A program made the position numbers and the translations under genes. Below, in pieces: positions 46,606 to 59,574 of a DNA stretch of 64,000 nucleotides. The stretch is from Manduca sexta (taxonomy: Eukaryota > Arthropoda > Insecta > Lepidoptera > Sphingidae), in the NCBI RefSeq assembly GCF_014839805.1, contig NC_051129.1:13582920-13646919 (forward strand), read 5' to 3'. Each line of letters opens with the position of its first letter. Positions within the stretch are counted from its first letter, which is position 1. Below the pieces are notes generated by a model that was given only the letters and a program-made list of their open reading frames with translations, had not been told where the DNA came from and ran no database searches.

Positions 46606-49600
46606 ATCCGAAAGTGAAAGTTACAATATCTACCTACATTACATACGAACTTAAAAGTCGTAGTTTAGTGGATTATACTCGTTATCTCTGAGCTTGACTT
46701 TTTGTATAAGGGTTCTATACGTAACTAGAAATAAGGACGATCGGCCGACGTACTTCGATCGCTAACACACTAATTTACTTAATAAGGACATTGAATAATA
46801 GTTAGCGATTACGGGTACACCCTAAACACCACTGCAATAATTTAAGATATGATTTAGACTCTTATTTCAAGACTTTAAAGGTCGTTTCTTGTTCCGCTGA
46901 ATATAAAACAAATCAAGGTATGATATACATGATAAGCGGCAATATATAATTACAATTCCTTACAAGCCTTATTAACACCACGCATAAAGCATTTACAAAT
47001 TCAAATGATATCATTCGTATCACGAAGGGTTCCGAGAACAATATTAATAAAGGGTCAAAGGATAATATAATGTATTACATGAGGATAATTGTCAACTTCG
47101 TTATAAAGAAGTGTACATTCTGTCTTGTACCTACTGCAATTAATGTGGCGCTTAAGTTGACTCAACATACATTATTTCTTAATTGTTTTCTATGTGGTAA
47201 AGTTTGTATTCAATTTGGTGTACACGAGAAATTGGTAGATTGAGATTAGACTGTCCTTTAGTGTGTGAGTTTCAGGGACAAACTTGAGATATAGGACCGT
47301 CTTAATCACTCAGCTTCGCTTTGAAGTACGATATTAGTTGAGACGCTGTCAAATTAAAGTCAGCAACTTAAGGTCGTTTCTATTTAATAAAAGATAAGCG
47401 CGAAATGATATCTCAAGTCATAGCATAAGATAGATTTCGTCAGTTGAATTTTGTTTATTAAAAGTCCTCGACTCAGCTGAGTAGTCACATCTCAAGTCAC
47501 GACATTACCAGTAGCAACAATACTGTATATTTCGAATTACAGAAGAACACACGACATTGCACCGCACTTACCTCGGAATATCATACTTAAAATTGTAATT
47601 ATATTGGCTATGTTCTCCAATCGGGAATATTTCACAATGCAGGTCGACTTTTGAAACAGACAAAGCTATTTCATAATCAGACAGATTTTCTCTGAGATCT
47701 AATTACTATAAATAACCTTAATAAGATTGATAACGCATGTAATCAGTTCCCATTACAACTGGTCAAAAACTATTTAATTGGAAGCAACTGGTAACGTTTC
47801 TTATATCAGATTAGTAGATGAACAGCGCGTGATAACGATTTTATATGTAGACCACAATCGGTGTCAGTGTTCAGTAATTAACTACGCAGGTGTTCACGAT
47901 ATTAGTTTTTTGTACTTAATCGCCTAATTGGTTTAGTGGCGGTTATTGGGCTGTGAATCGTGAGGTGTTGGTGTCGATTTTAGGGCGTCATAAGTGTGTA
48001 TGAGTTTGATTGCCCAAAGGAAAATTGCAGCAATCTCTGCCTATACTACTGAGTTAAAGGCGTAGTAATGTATGATTTTTTTTATTAATATACAATGTAA
48101 TTGATATTGTCTATTTGCTTCAGGAACCGGGTATAGTTAAATAATATTGTATAAAGAAACTGCTCTACCATCCCGTCCTGTCCTTTCACAGTATATCAAC
48201 TCCAAGAACGCACCTTTTTACGTATTGTTTTCATTACAGACTTTGATCTATATCTTTTTTAATGAAAGTCGCTAATGGTCGTGCAAATTTAACCAGTCGT
48301 GCGTAACAAATACTAAGTAAGGGGACGGCTGCCAATAAAGACAAATATAGACCGAACGAAGACGACTGCAAGCTCATTTATTAAAAAAAAAAAACACGGT
48401 ACAATTAAAATTACCGAATACCGTCCAAGAAACCATCTGCCTGCTCCCATAAGAGATGCCAGCAGCTGTACAGAAAAAAAACAACTATAATTATTCACAA
48501 TTATTGTCATTAGAGTAAAAAAGCATAACACAGGACAATAGGACGGTTCACACAGACGCGTTTTGTCGTGTGTTTCACGCGCGGTGAACTCGGCCGAATT
48601 GCGGCACATTGTCGCGTGGTGTGAAGGGCATTAATCATTACAAACGCCGGGAAAACACTATAATGGATGCTAAATCCACTACTTATCGGCTGTCGGTTGG
48701 CCTCTGGACTTGTTGCGAGCGGTCTGAAGAGCGAGCGATGGCGACTTGAGAAATTTGTGGATTGATAGAATAGTAGGATTGATGGACTATAAATGACATT
48801 TATTCGCAAAAGCTATTTTAAACTTTTAAAATTAGGTGTTTTTTATGTACGCTCATTGTATATGAATGGGTTAATATGACATGGGTCTTAAAAGGTCTTA
48901 ATTATAGGACATTATACACCTGAAATAACAAGATATAATAAGTGTAATATATAATGTTAATAATCAAACCATATGAACATTATATTATGAATAAGAAAAA
49001 AATCTATAAATAATATGTGAAGGAATGTCGTCCACTGATAAACATTTAAGAATTGTAACGTGAAATTAAAAGATACTATCAGTTTAATATATGTGATATA
49101 ATCTCTTTATTTAATGATAAACATTTATTTCAAGAAACCACCGATAAGTGTTATAAGTTAATCGCTGTGGTGGTCACATGACACATCCGTTCTCATTTCT
49201 CAATATATTTGTTATTGCTAGACACGTGATGCATCCATGTTCAATATATGTGAATTTATATAGAAAACATTTATAAAATTCTAAAAACGATGATATTAAG
49301 TTCATGAATGCTATAACCTGTTAAGCGAATAATGAAAAAAAAATCTAGTTTAATCTTCAACCCGTCCTAAGCCTGTAGTTTAAACCGCACCGCGTCATTC
49401 TTTATTCCAGTTGCGCCCCTCAAAAGAGGACAAGTGACAAATGATGTACAATATTGGAAAAAAAGCACCCCACCATTGTCGCCGGGCCATAACCGAAAAT
49501 CGGTGTTTGTTCTTTAACAACGCGGACGGCGCCGGCTGCGGCGTCAAAGGGCCCTCGCGCGGCCTTTACGGAATTTTTAGTAGCGCTCCTTGTTTAAATG

Positions 49601-49710
49601 TGTTGTAGTCTGTTTTGTCAGAATTTGAATTTTTCGTCGTATGGTTTGGTGTACCCCGTCTCCTCTAGATTGTAAAGCCATTCTTATTTTATTTTTTTAT
49701 TGCTTTTAAT
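46606..49710. other. Unassigned non-coding sequence
   Basis: No gene recognised. A 12-base A-run is at about 48379. A GC-rich patch lies at 49520-49565 (GGACGGCGCCGGCTGCGGCG). The 98- and 99-codon minus-strand frames at 48313-48809 overlap each other and lack motifs. Confidence 0.5.
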
Positions 49711-50000
49711 GACGTGACGAGATTGCCGTTCGCCTGATAGTAAGCGATACAACCGCCCATAAACAATAGAAACACCATCCAACACCTTGAATTACAGTGT
49801 ATTATTTGGTATTCCATTGCACTCGCTATCGTGAGACGTAAGATGTTTAGTCTCATTATGTCCAGTAGTTACACTGGCTACAATGTCCTTCGAACCGGAT
49901 CACAACAGTGACTACACACTGCTGCTTGGCGGTAGAAATAGACATTTCGGTGGTACCTACCCAGGCGGACTCTCACATATGAGAGCCTACTACCAGTTTA
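49711..50000 (+). repeat. Repeat C, near-complete copy
   Basis: Runs through 'tgacgtgacgagattgccgt', 'tcgcctgatagtaagcgata', 'ccgcccataaacaatagaaa', 'caccatccaacaccttgaat', 'actacacactgctgcttggc', 'ggtggtacctacccaggcgg' and 'actctcacatatgagagcct'. I recall this as one of the most frequent interspersed repeats of moths and butterflies. Its class is unsettled to me, with a LINE 3' end as one possibility. Fragments at 16228 and 16470 belong to it. Confidence 0.75.
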
Positions 50001-51212
50001 GGTGGGATATTTTAAAATGCTATTAACGGGCTAATAATACTATATCTTTTGGAATATTACGCACAATTTTCCTTTTTTCTTCGGATATGGTAGATAGTTG
50101 ACAAATCCATGCCTGCGTGACACATCATAATGTAGAATTTTCGTTTCGCATTATTAAAACGATTTCATTCTCTAGAAATAATTACGAGGCTAACAATAGG
50201 GTATGGTTCAATAATTTTTTCTCTGCAAAAAACTCCTAGCTGTTACTAATGTGCGATACGTCGAATTGTACTACCCTTCTGGGGTTGCCACATGTGAACT
50301 GACAATTAGTATGTAATTTCCGATAAAATAATTACTTTTATAATATACCAAAGTTTATTTGATATTGAAAGATAAACCTGGTTTTTAATTTCCGTTCCGT
50401 TATTGTTGGATCGATTCTTTATCATTGGTAAAGATGTCAAGGCATTGTATAATTAATTAATGGCCTATGACTCTAATGGAATATTTTATGAATAAAATAA
50501 CAATAGATATGCTTTGAAGCATTGTCTTTCCTACAAAAATATTCTCAACAATAAGTTTCAATCACACCCACAATCAAACATATTTTAAATAGAAATAGAA
50601 TACCTTTTACCTCTAAACATAGCTATATAAACTTTGCCAAAAATAATTCTACCGATCGAATATCCCCCATTGTGGAGTGGTATTAACAGCACAAATGAAC
50701 ACCAGCCGTCTTACGAACAACTCGGATGAGGCTGAAACTTGGCGAAACCCTCATTTAGGGAAACTGCCAGCTGGTCACCCCAGCCAATAATAAAACTTTG
50801 TAAATTACAAACTGCCCCTATGGCGGTCATATTGCAACGTCGCGTCGTTTGGCGATTTTTTGCCCCCAGTCATTTGTGAGTCACTAGTAATTATGGGCCG
50901 CGGGCGCAAATGATTTTAATGATGTCGGAATTGGTCCTGCTGATAAGGGAAGTGTTTAAGATGCTTATCACCGATGGGGCGGCCCCGTGCGGTTTTTGCA
51001 ACCAATGTAATGAGGATAAGCCCCGCATGCGTTTGGAGTGCGTGCAAAATATGGCGTATGTTTTCAGTGGGAACTGGTAATGAGTTGTCGTTGTGAACTA
51101 TTCGAATGGGGTATGAATAATGATAATTTGTATAATGATAGTTCAAGTAGAATGTTTTACTGGTGGTAAGCGTTAAGCTTCTTTTTTCTTTGTTCCTCAA
51201 TAAAATTCTATG
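50001..51212. other. Unassigned non-coding sequence
   Basis: No gene recognised. GGGTTGCCACA at 50282-50292 matches the MITE candidate end at 34495, here without a TA flank or visible partner. Confidence 0.5.
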
Positions 51213-51415
51213 TTATGGATGCCAATCTTGAACCTGGGGAGCGGTAGAATAGTTATGTCGGACTCACCGATCTCCTACCCAGATGTCACCTAATTGTATG
51301 CCGGCATACCATCGAATATCTGCCGTGGCCTACTTTCTGCCCACATGAGACGGTTCCGGGGTTCGAGAATGCATTCAAATCCGCCGGACCCAACTCCGCG
51401 CCTATGAATAAAAGC
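51213..51415 (+). repeat. Repeat H, GC-richer block of probable repeat origin
   Basis: 'ttatggatgccaatcttgaa', 'tgtcggactcaccgatctcc', 'tacccagatgtcacctaatt', 'tgagacggttccggggttcg' and 'ccgccggacccaactccgcg'. The phrase order matches a repeat that I associate with other lepidopteran sequence. Only one copy is in the window and no coding frame persists across it. Confidence 0.35.
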
Positions 51416-51569
51416 AATAGCCGTAATTTTTAATTAGATGCCATTTTATATAACACTACGCTCATTCAGGTATATCGGATGCTAAACCTTAATAACATCA
51501 CTATTCACTACCATATTCCCTAAAAACACGAACACAAACTACAAATTACCTATAACAGAATGCTACCCT

Positions 51570-51747
51570 GGGCCCTTATTCTGTATGATAGTGTAAACGC
51601 GTAACGCGGCCGTGTCATGTTATCTTCGGGAAATGTGCGTGGAATGGTATTCTGTAAGCCAAATTTCTATAGTCCTAAACATGACGCGTTGTGTTACGTG
51701 CTTGTTACGCACTGTTAAAATAACGTGCGGGATAGAGAATAGGGCCC
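51570..51747. mobile_element. 178-bp MITE with GGGCCC ends
   Basis: Starts GGGCCCTTATTCTGTAT and ends, reversed, GGGCCCTATTCTCTATCC. The resemblance carries on loosely through 'gtgtaaacgcgtaac' on the left and, reversed, 'taacagtgcgtaac' on the right. The interior is itself partly self-complementary (CGCGTAAC, GCGTTGTG and ATTCTGTAAGCC blocks). No frame inside. The target duplication is unclear: CCT could flank both sides, but this overlaps the palindromic ends. Likely a non-autonomous DNA element. Confidence 0.65.
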
Positions 51748-51984
51748 CTGACGCTTGGCAATACGTCGCGAACAAATAACAGCTTGTCTAAACATATAGA
51801 TCGTGTCCTACAACCGAAGTACACAACACTCGAGCCGCAATTACATAAGAATTTCCTACTAACAGTGAGGAGAGGCGATTTCACCGGGAAACTATGTGGT
51901 CTGCGGTGTAATGTGACCGGAGCGATACGGCATGGGGCAACGGTGTCGATGTCGTGTATGAATACCAATGGTAATCAGTTTCAC

Positions 51985-52176
51985 TAATAATAATACCATA
52001 ATGATACCAGCCCTGTATTGCTGTCTTTTTGCTAGGCACGGGTCTTTTCTACTACTGAGATGGCTAAGGCCCTAAGTCCATAATAATAATACCATAATGA
52101 TACCAGCCCTGTATTGCTGTCTTTTTGCTGGGCACGGGCCTTTTCTACTACTGATATACTAAGGACCTTAAGTCCA
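51985..52176 (-). repeat. Two 96-bp tandem copies of the SINE-B tail
   Basis: 51985-52080 and 52081-52176 are exactly equal in length and nearly identical: 'taataataataccataatga', 'taccagccctgtattgctgt', 'ctttttgct(a/g)ggcacggg', 'ttttctactactga'. Both are the 3' end of SINE-B on the minus strand. A third, diverged unit starts at 52177 and belongs to the complete SINE. Confidence 0.88.
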
Positions 52177-52486
52177 TAATAATATTATAATGAAACCAGC
52201 CATGTATTTTATACTGTCTCCCTGCTGGCCACGGGCCTCCTCTTCTACTGAAAGGGTTCAGGCTTTAGTCTACCACGCTGGTCTGGTGCGGGTTGGCAGA
52301 CTTTACATACCTTTGAAATTGTTAAAGAAAACTTCTTAGATGCAGGTTTCTTGATGAAGTTTTTGTTCACCGTTTAAGCAAGTCATTATTCAATAGAATA
52401 TACACATAACTTTTTAGTGACGTCAGAGGAACCTGCGGATATTCGTTTTGGCAGTCCGTACCATTCCCAACTGGGCTATCACCGGA
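52177..52486 (-). mobile_element. SINE-B, near full-length
   Basis: Read on the minus strand it begins 'ccggtgatagcccagttggg' (A-box region near 52470-52484). It continues through 'aacggtgaacaaaaact' and 'gaaacctgcatcta', then the 'accagcgtggtagactaaag' and 'ggaggcccgtggccagcagg' blocks. The B-box region is degraded. A TGACGTCA palindrome falls in it at 52418-52425. The tail is extended by the tandem copies to its left. Confidence 0.75.
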
Positions 52487-55400
52487 TTTTTTGAGGTGTT
52501 GATTAAATGGTTTATAACATATCTACACGTGTGCTACAAGGTGAAAATGTGTGTCAGACGAAGTACACTCACTAACTCATTACGCAAATCACACTAATAG
52601 GCATTCGGTAACAAAGATTAGGATAGTCACTACATTTCAAGCTGTTTATTTTTACAGAATAGTATATTAGCTAAGGTTTTTAAGGTCTAGTTGGAAGAAA
52701 GTTAGCTAAGTTAATATCATGGTTTAGCACCCACTCTATCTAGATTAAACCTGGGATGGACTTGTTTTTAAACTCAAAGTCATAATATTTCACTGAGATC
52801 AGATCCTGATGTTCTGTTGTATAGTCTATAAAAAATGTAATGGCAATTTTGATCAGATGCCGGTATAAAAAATGAAATAAATGGACTAGTTCAACGGCAC
52901 GAAATTATTAAAATAATACATAGTAAAAAGACCCTGATAATTAAAGTTACTTCCAACAATTGACGTTCCTAAATTGAAACACAATATATTTATTAGAATT
53001 TTAATTGCACACACGTTCATCACAAACGTTTGTTTGTATTCAAAACGTACTATAGTTTAAAGAATATCATATAAATTGTAATAAACACCGTGGGTACTAA
53101 CTCAAAAATTATGTCCCAACATGCGGGCGTCTATTACCATTGCGACTCAATTAAATCCGAACGAAATAATCCATCGGGTGTGAGACAAAAGTCGCTCACC
53201 CCACGCCGTTGTATACGGGCTTCGGGTGGTCAATCATTGTTGTGTAGTTAATGCATAACGTATGCCCGTAAATGGTGCCCGCATCGAGTACACGCGACCA
53301 TAGATTTTGATGTTTCGAGGTGTCATTCTCGGTGTTGTGAGATTTTTCTCAAATGTCACTGTTGGAACAGATTAGTGAGACAGAAAAGTATAGCTTTTTT
53401 ATTACAAATTATGTACTATTTTTGATTTTGTATTTAAATTGATTAGATTCGTCAGAGACCAGGCTGTCTGAAAGAGAAACTATTAATAATATGACAAGGG
53501 TTGATGTTAATTAAATTTTAGCGTCGACAGAGAATATGAAATTGGGTTATAATAAAGATTGAAAATTATGTAAAGCCACTCATATTTTCTATTCTATTGC
53601 CATTTCTTTTATCTATTGACAGCCCTAAACCCACCCCAATAGCATTAGTTTTTGTATAATATTTTAAATCTTTGTTTGACTGCGTGTGGGCACGTTCCGG
53701 CCCGGCTAAAGTTTGCCTTTAAAAACTGCACGCAGGAAATACAACCATAAGTGGTCACTGTTAAAGTGTAAAATGCACTGTTGAAATCAATTATTGTCAT
53801 TTTAATATTTATTGCAAACATATTGCAATTAGTTGCAGCTTTAAAATCTATAATTTATTTGACGTTTAATAACGTACATATGGGATTGATATTATGTTCG
53901 TAATTTTTATTAACTGATATCCTATCCTATCGACTTTGGCTGTATAAAAAAATATTTTTTATAGTTTATATTGTTATGGTTTAATTTAGATCATCGATTA
54001 TTTTTTAAAACTAATTTACACACCACATTAGGAAGGGTGATATTATTTGAATATCTGAGGTATTTTTATGTTAAAAATATTTAATTTAAATATCAAATCT
54101 ATCGGTCTACATTGGCGACTTTAGTTACAACCATTGTAATATATTATTAAATTTGATACATTTCTAAAACATTGCCTTGGAATACACATAAAAATTTTAT
54201 AAATATTTAAGTTCCATACAAATTGTTATTAATGAGCGGGCTAGCTATCTTTGTTTTGATCCTTTTTTGTGAATCCTATGGGGAGTTCGTGATACCGATG
54301 GGAATATGTCAACGGTATCGCGCCAAAAGGATCATGTTCAGCAAACAAACGGTGATTAAAAAAAAGGTTAAAACCGGAAACCAATAGTGCTTGTGTCAAC
54401 ACGGTCCTTCTGCGAAACGGCAATTAGCAGTGCCATATTGAAATATGTTTAAAAAGGTCATAAACATTGTTAAATCGATTTTGACCTTTATGTCCAACAA
54501 ATTAGGGGTCATCGTGCATTGTTCCGTTCATAGTCGTAAAATACACGGATCGATCCTTGATATTTGAATGTTCGAAAATTATTTACGATATCATTTTATT
54601 GCGATATTTTAGTTTGTTTTGAAATCAAATTAGGATTTCGTAATTTCTTAATTAATTTTATTATTATAAATGTCACCTGCTGTTATACCCGCGTATGCAT
54701 AATCTTGATCCCGCACGAGGTTAACCTGTATTGTAGACATAGATAAGTTATCTTAGCCGAATTTTACATATACGGATATAACACTTCACATTTCCTTAAT
54801 AGATGTTGGGTCAGAATAGTAGTTGACATCGAACTTTAAACAAAAATGAAATTGAATTAAATATGCTTGGTGACTTAGTGTAGCGTCAAGCGATCTATTT
54901 AATCCTAGTACTTTTTTATTATCAGTAAAATCTCCGATAACTAATTACTAGAAAAAACTTTGAAATAGGCATAAGCAATAAAAATAAATAGTTTTAATTA
55001 AAAAAAAAATATTGAACTGAGAGAATTTATTCCTTGGTGTGAATTATGTTTTATTTTTCACTTACCGTACTATTTAATTAACTTTACAAGGATTTAAATT
55101 TATAACCGAAATAACATACTTTAATGTATTCGAAAGGCACCTTTATCATGTCCTCATTAAGTTTTAAGTGAGCACACAAACGCCGAGCGATTCAAAGAAG
55201 TGTTATCAACACGTCGCGTATCAAATGCAATGCCAGTAAATAACTTTTCACCATGTTACGAAACTTTAAAAATATATAATATAACAATCTTGTTTGGTAA
55301 TGTGTCGTGTATGTTTCCACTTGTGAGTCGTGTCTCTATTACGGATGTTTCGACATTATGTCCAACGTTTGCGACACTACAATTCATACATATTTGAAAA

Positions 55401-56359
55401 CGGCTCTTTTTTCTATCGACGCTAGGAAGGCAATAATATCTAAGCGACAAATATACCGAAAATCCATTATATAAATATTTTTAATCGCCATTTTTTTCTG
55501 CGTCATTTGATCTAGGTTTTGTAGGTCTAAGAGAATTTTAATGACATTAGACTATATCTTTTTAAAATAAAAAGTTGAATTGTTATGTATTTTCATATTA
55601 AAATCAATATTTTAAAGCACTCTAATCAAAAATTTATTGATTGTCGCTTAGATATGATAGCCTTTCAAGTGTCGCTATGTTTTTTTAATGTGGGTAAAAT
55701 TTTTCGAACACAATATCGCTTAAGTCTATTAGTATTAAGTCACCAGATTTTTTTTTATTAATTTAATTTACAATAAAATAATATAAATTTAACTCACATG
55801 AAATTTATATTTAATTATTGTCCAAACAGTAATAATGAATAAAATACTTTCGTCCAAATACAGATCGATATTCTCATGACATATTAAAAACATGAATAAA
55901 TGTCAGTTTGAATTATTTCATTCATTAGTCAGTTGAACATTTAAAAGGCTTTAAGGCGTCGAAAGCTACATCTGTTTGCAGGTTAATGATATCCATGTAT
56001 GTAGTAACTTTAATTACTCGTACGACTTTTTAATATAAAAACATTTTAAAGAGATCTGTCAAGAAAAAATTCAGCTTAAGACGAATTAGTGTACTACGCT
56101 GCTCGCTCATAATCTATGGCACAATAAATCTGTCAACCCTATCTGATTGCATATGGTAATATATCTCTTGTTCATGTTATAATAAAGGAAAATAAGATTA
56201 GTGTAACAAGTCCTCTTAATTTATTGTAGCCTCATGTCATATTCCTATTACTGCTCCATGCATTTTTATAACGTCGTGAATTCTCTATTTTTTGTGTGAT
56301 CAAACATGACCATAAATAATAGAAGAAATGTTAATTTCCATATATTTTTTTCTAATAAT
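52487..56359. other. Unassigned AT-rich non-coding sequence
   Basis: Almost 4 kb without a recognisable gene or repeat; long A/T runs, as at 55000-55012 and 55749. Open frames are at most 65 codons. Confidence 0.5.
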
Positions 56360-56415
56360 AAAGAGTGCCCAGCAATGGGACAGTATATAATACAGGGCAG
56401 ATATTATTATGATAA
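56360..56415 (+). repeat. SINE-B 3' end fragment
   Basis: 'gtgcccagcaatgggacagt' followed by 'atataatacagggcagatat' and 'tattatgataata' is the extreme 3' end of SINE-B, and is better preserved than in the longer copies. The rest of the element is absent, so this may be a strongly 5'-truncated insertion. Confidence 0.7.
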
Positions 56416-58099
56416 TAAAGAACACACGTTACATATACTATGGAATCAGCCTCGTTTCATTGAATGTCGTGCGGGTCCAGAAATAGTGTCCGCGTTTACG
56501 AAATGTGTAAAAGTCGCGACCTCCCATAGTTGTTATCGGCGGGCGATAAAGCGCAGTGGTGATGACCGATAGCGCGGCTATGTGGGGCTCGGTGCGATTT
56601 GTAACTCTTGTACCGACTGACACCGACGTCCAAAATCTTTCCTGTTTACATTACTATGTTTCTTGTATTAATGACGAAACGGATATGCTGCTCGCGTACA
56701 CCTATCTTGACATAGTTGTAAATCATTTCTCAGTAATGTCCTACGTTCTTAATCTTGATACCAATGATGTCGTATAATGCTCACTGACTACATTTCCTAT
56801 AAGTAAAAAACCTAAATAAATCTGTACTTGTATTTCCTACTTTACAGAAGTCATCGTAGAAATGGTTCCTACTGAGATCGATATGAGACCTATCCCAAGT
56901 TATTCTGTGTGTAATGTGATTATTTAGACCAAACTTGGGTTTGCGAGCCATATTGGATAGACGACAGGAAGTAGCTTAATCACAGCAAGGCTTTGCCATC
57001 ACAGCACGCCGTGGAGCACATCGTCATCCCAATTAGTTACAGTCTATCTAGATATTATTAAAGACCCGATTTAATTTAAGTAATCTTAGATAGAGTCTAG
57101 ATATTTTGTAATAATATAGCTTATTAACTGCCTGTGGCACAGTCTCACTTCTAAAGTATGTAAAATACATTTATGACGTATTTGTACAGCGTAATACTAG
57201 GAAATGCGAACGGAAATGCCATCAAAGTACGTAAACACAATATAGATACGAGTATACCGTAAACCGCGTTGCTATGTCGCATAAAAACACAGAGGGTCCT
57301 TTGCAAATTTTATAAATATTTAAAATAAAACCTACGGTAGGGACGTTCCCTCGTCGAGGGTGCTCGAAGTATCGATATGAATATTATATCGATTCGTGTC
57401 AGTAAACATTGGCAATATATAAAAATGGAATGACGATTGCTGTCATGTACTTACAATAAACATTGATTTTCCGTTGAAATGTAAATATTTCTCTGGAATG
57501 GATACAGATAAAATGTATGATAATTTGTAACGGGATAAATGTCTACGTGTTTTGTGTGACTGATTCAAAATATTAATCGAGTTTTATATAATTAGGAAAA
57601 TATTTCTCTTCATAATTAGGATATGAGATAATATTTATATTAAAGCGATAAAAATGTTATTTAATTATGTCATTATTTCAACGGAAAAGCCATGCGTCTA
57701 CCAGATCGTTCATATTGCAAGTGTTTTTACTCAGTCAATTAAAGCAGAAAATCGTTATGTACAACATTTTATTATAAAAAAACTGATTTTAGTTCCCTTG
57801 TATTGCTTTTTTATCTTACAATTAGTTACCTTATCGATTTTTGTCATTCACGGAAATAGCTCATCTCTAACGTGAGCCGGGTAGGACAAACAACATTAAT
57901 TGCTATTTGCATAAGTATTACGTAACCAAGACGGCTAGAACTGTTTACAAGGTTTTATATAAAACGTTTAGCCTTAAATTATATTGAGTTGATATATTCC
58001 ATTGACGTTCACTTGTATCATGTTAATAATGTCGTGATGTTTTCACAACACTCATCATTATGTTTATTGTGTGGTCTTGTTGTGAACATAAGGTTATCT
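56416..58099. other. Unassigned non-coding sequence
   Basis: No gene recognised. A polypyrimidine-AG stretch at 56827-56847 precedes a 26-codon open frame, noted among the rejected items. Confidence 0.45.
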
Positions 58100-58170
58100 A
58101 ACGCGTATATCCGCTAAGGGATAGGCAGAAATGTAATAATGACTCGCTGGGCTTGTTATCTGAGGAGACG
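58100..58170 (-). repeat. SINE-A-like 3' fragment
   Basis: 'acgcgtatatccgctaaggg' and 'ataggcagaaatgtaat' match the 'acgcatttatccc-aaggggta-gcagaggcg' 3' block of SINE-A with changes. No other SINE-A part is attached. Confidence 0.5.
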
Positions 58171-58202
58171 ATAATCAGTTCGCGTAGTTGAAGTCGAATA
58201 TT

Positions 58203-58320
58203 TTCATTTTCATTTTCCGCTGGATGCAGGCCGCTTCCAACAGGTCGACGTTGAGATCCTTGGGGGAGGCCTATGTTCAACAGTGGACTTCCTGTGGCTG
58301 AAATGATGATGATGATGATT
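58203..58320 (+). mobile_element. RTE-type LINE 3' end (ORF C-terminus plus GATGAT tail)
   Basis: One frame reads FRWMQAASNRSTLRS, then LGEAYVQQWTSCG and a stop, followed at once by (GATGAT)n. This is the C-terminal signature and microsatellite tail of RTE-clade LINEs. About 32 codons are left of a protein near 1000 residues. The 5' boundary is near 58200. It differs from the 43359 copy (WTSCG versus WTATG), so the two come from distinct sublineages or ages. Confidence 0.8.
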
Positions 58321-58573
58321 GGGGAATCTTCTGGATCGTTACGCTTTTACATTTTATAAGTTTATCTACGTCTAGAGTGTAGACCTATTGAATGTTTTAA
58401 TTGTATAGTCGGTCTTATCGTGAATGACGTAGTTGTAATACTTTGGTCCGAGTGATATTATCTAGTACAATAAAACATCGTTTTATGTTAGAGGAATTCT
58501 TCATAAACAGCTTTTTGTTTATTTGTTGATAAACGACCTTGTTAGGAGCGTGTTTACTACTTCAAATTCCAGT

Positions 58574-58614
58574 CGGTCACGTGACACTGTTTGTCAGATA
58601 GTACCACGTGACCG
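58574..58614. promoter_or_regulatory. Inverted pair of CACGTG E-boxes
   Basis: CGGTCACGTG (58574-58583) and its exact complement CACGTGACCG (58605-58614) are separated by 21 nt. The left site contains GTCACGTGAC, the full palindromic consensus of the CLEAR motif and USF/MITF/TFEB-type bHLH-zip proteins. Function is inference. Confidence 0.35.
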
Positions 58615-58649
58615 CTAAAACGGTCTTAATAAGCTTTTTGAATCTATTA

Positions 58650-58810
58650 ATCTATATACTATATTAAAAAGAGAAGAATTTGTTTGAACACGCTAATCTC
58701 AGAAACTACTGCTTCTTTTAATATTTAGTGTTGGATCGCTCATTTATCAAGGAAAGCAATCGGCTATATATCATCGCGCTATGATCAATAAGAGCGGAGC
58801 ATTAATAAAA
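58650..58810 (+). repeat. Lepidopteran 'gaacgcgctaatctc' repeat
   Basis: 'tctatatactatattaaaaa', 'gaatttgtttgaacacgcta', 'atctcagaaactactgcttc', 'gatcgctcatttatcaagga' and 'atcgcgctatgatcaataag' match, with changes, a repeat I know from many lepidopteran sequences. It often ends in or near repeat F-type tails, and such a tail is found 500 bp downstream. Confidence 0.65.
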
Positions 58811-59309
58811 AATGTTAAAATTCAGTAATAAAATCGTAAGACGTAATGTTTTGCAAACAAAACTCGCCCCGAGAATAAACAATATTATTTACTTTAGATC
58901 GTAGCAGTATTACAGACGCATTGCCACAAAATAACACTCATCCTCCCCAAGAAATGTCTCTTCAACGCATAAAACCTAACAGTATTCTTTGTAACCAAAT
59001 AAATAGTGGAGTAATCACATAAGCAGCCAATGGCAGATAGCCAGAGCTTCCCCTACACATTTGCACATGCGATGTCTCTTAGTAAAACATGTTAGGGTGT
59101 TTTATGTGTTGGCCAGTGTTGCCAGATCAATTTTACAAATGCCCGGCTTTGTTGCATTGCAATAGCTTTTGTGGTTTAACTTATATACTGCATCGTCTGG
59201 GAGTTGATTTATATAGTCGTTGTAAATTGTACTATGCATATATACTGCACAAAGGAATATTAAAATTTTGCAATGAAGGTGGTGTATGAGTGCTCAACAC
59301 TATATAGAA

Positions 59310-59574
59310 TAATAGCTTTTGCTCACGGCTTCGCCCGCGTGAAGGAGTTTTCCGGGATAATTTTTTTCTAACTTACTTGATATGTATCGTTATATTATGA
59401 CCAAATTACACAAAATCATTATAAATTGTAGCCTATGTGTTATTCTGATGTATAACCAATATTACTGTAAAGTTTCATCCAAATCCGTTAAGTAGATTAT
59501 TCGTGAAAGAGGAACAAACATACATCCATACATCCATCTTCACAAACTTTCGCATTTATAATATTAGTAGGATT
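59310..59574 (+). repeat. Repeat F, near-complete copy
   Basis: Head 'gctcacggcttcgcccgcgt' + 'gaaggagttttccgggataa', middle 'gtttcatccaaatccgttaa', 'gtgaaagaggaacaaacata', tail 'cttcacaaactttcgcattt' + 'ataatattagtaggatt'. This is a very common lepidopteran interspersed repeat. Contains a 'catacatccatacatccatc' short tandem. Class not assigned. Confidence 0.75.

Noticed and set aside
56848..56928. Possible terminal exon after a polypyrimidine-AG stretch, 26 open codons to a stop
   Set aside because: No recognisable protein motif, no partner exon, and such splice-like sites are frequent in AT-rich DNA.
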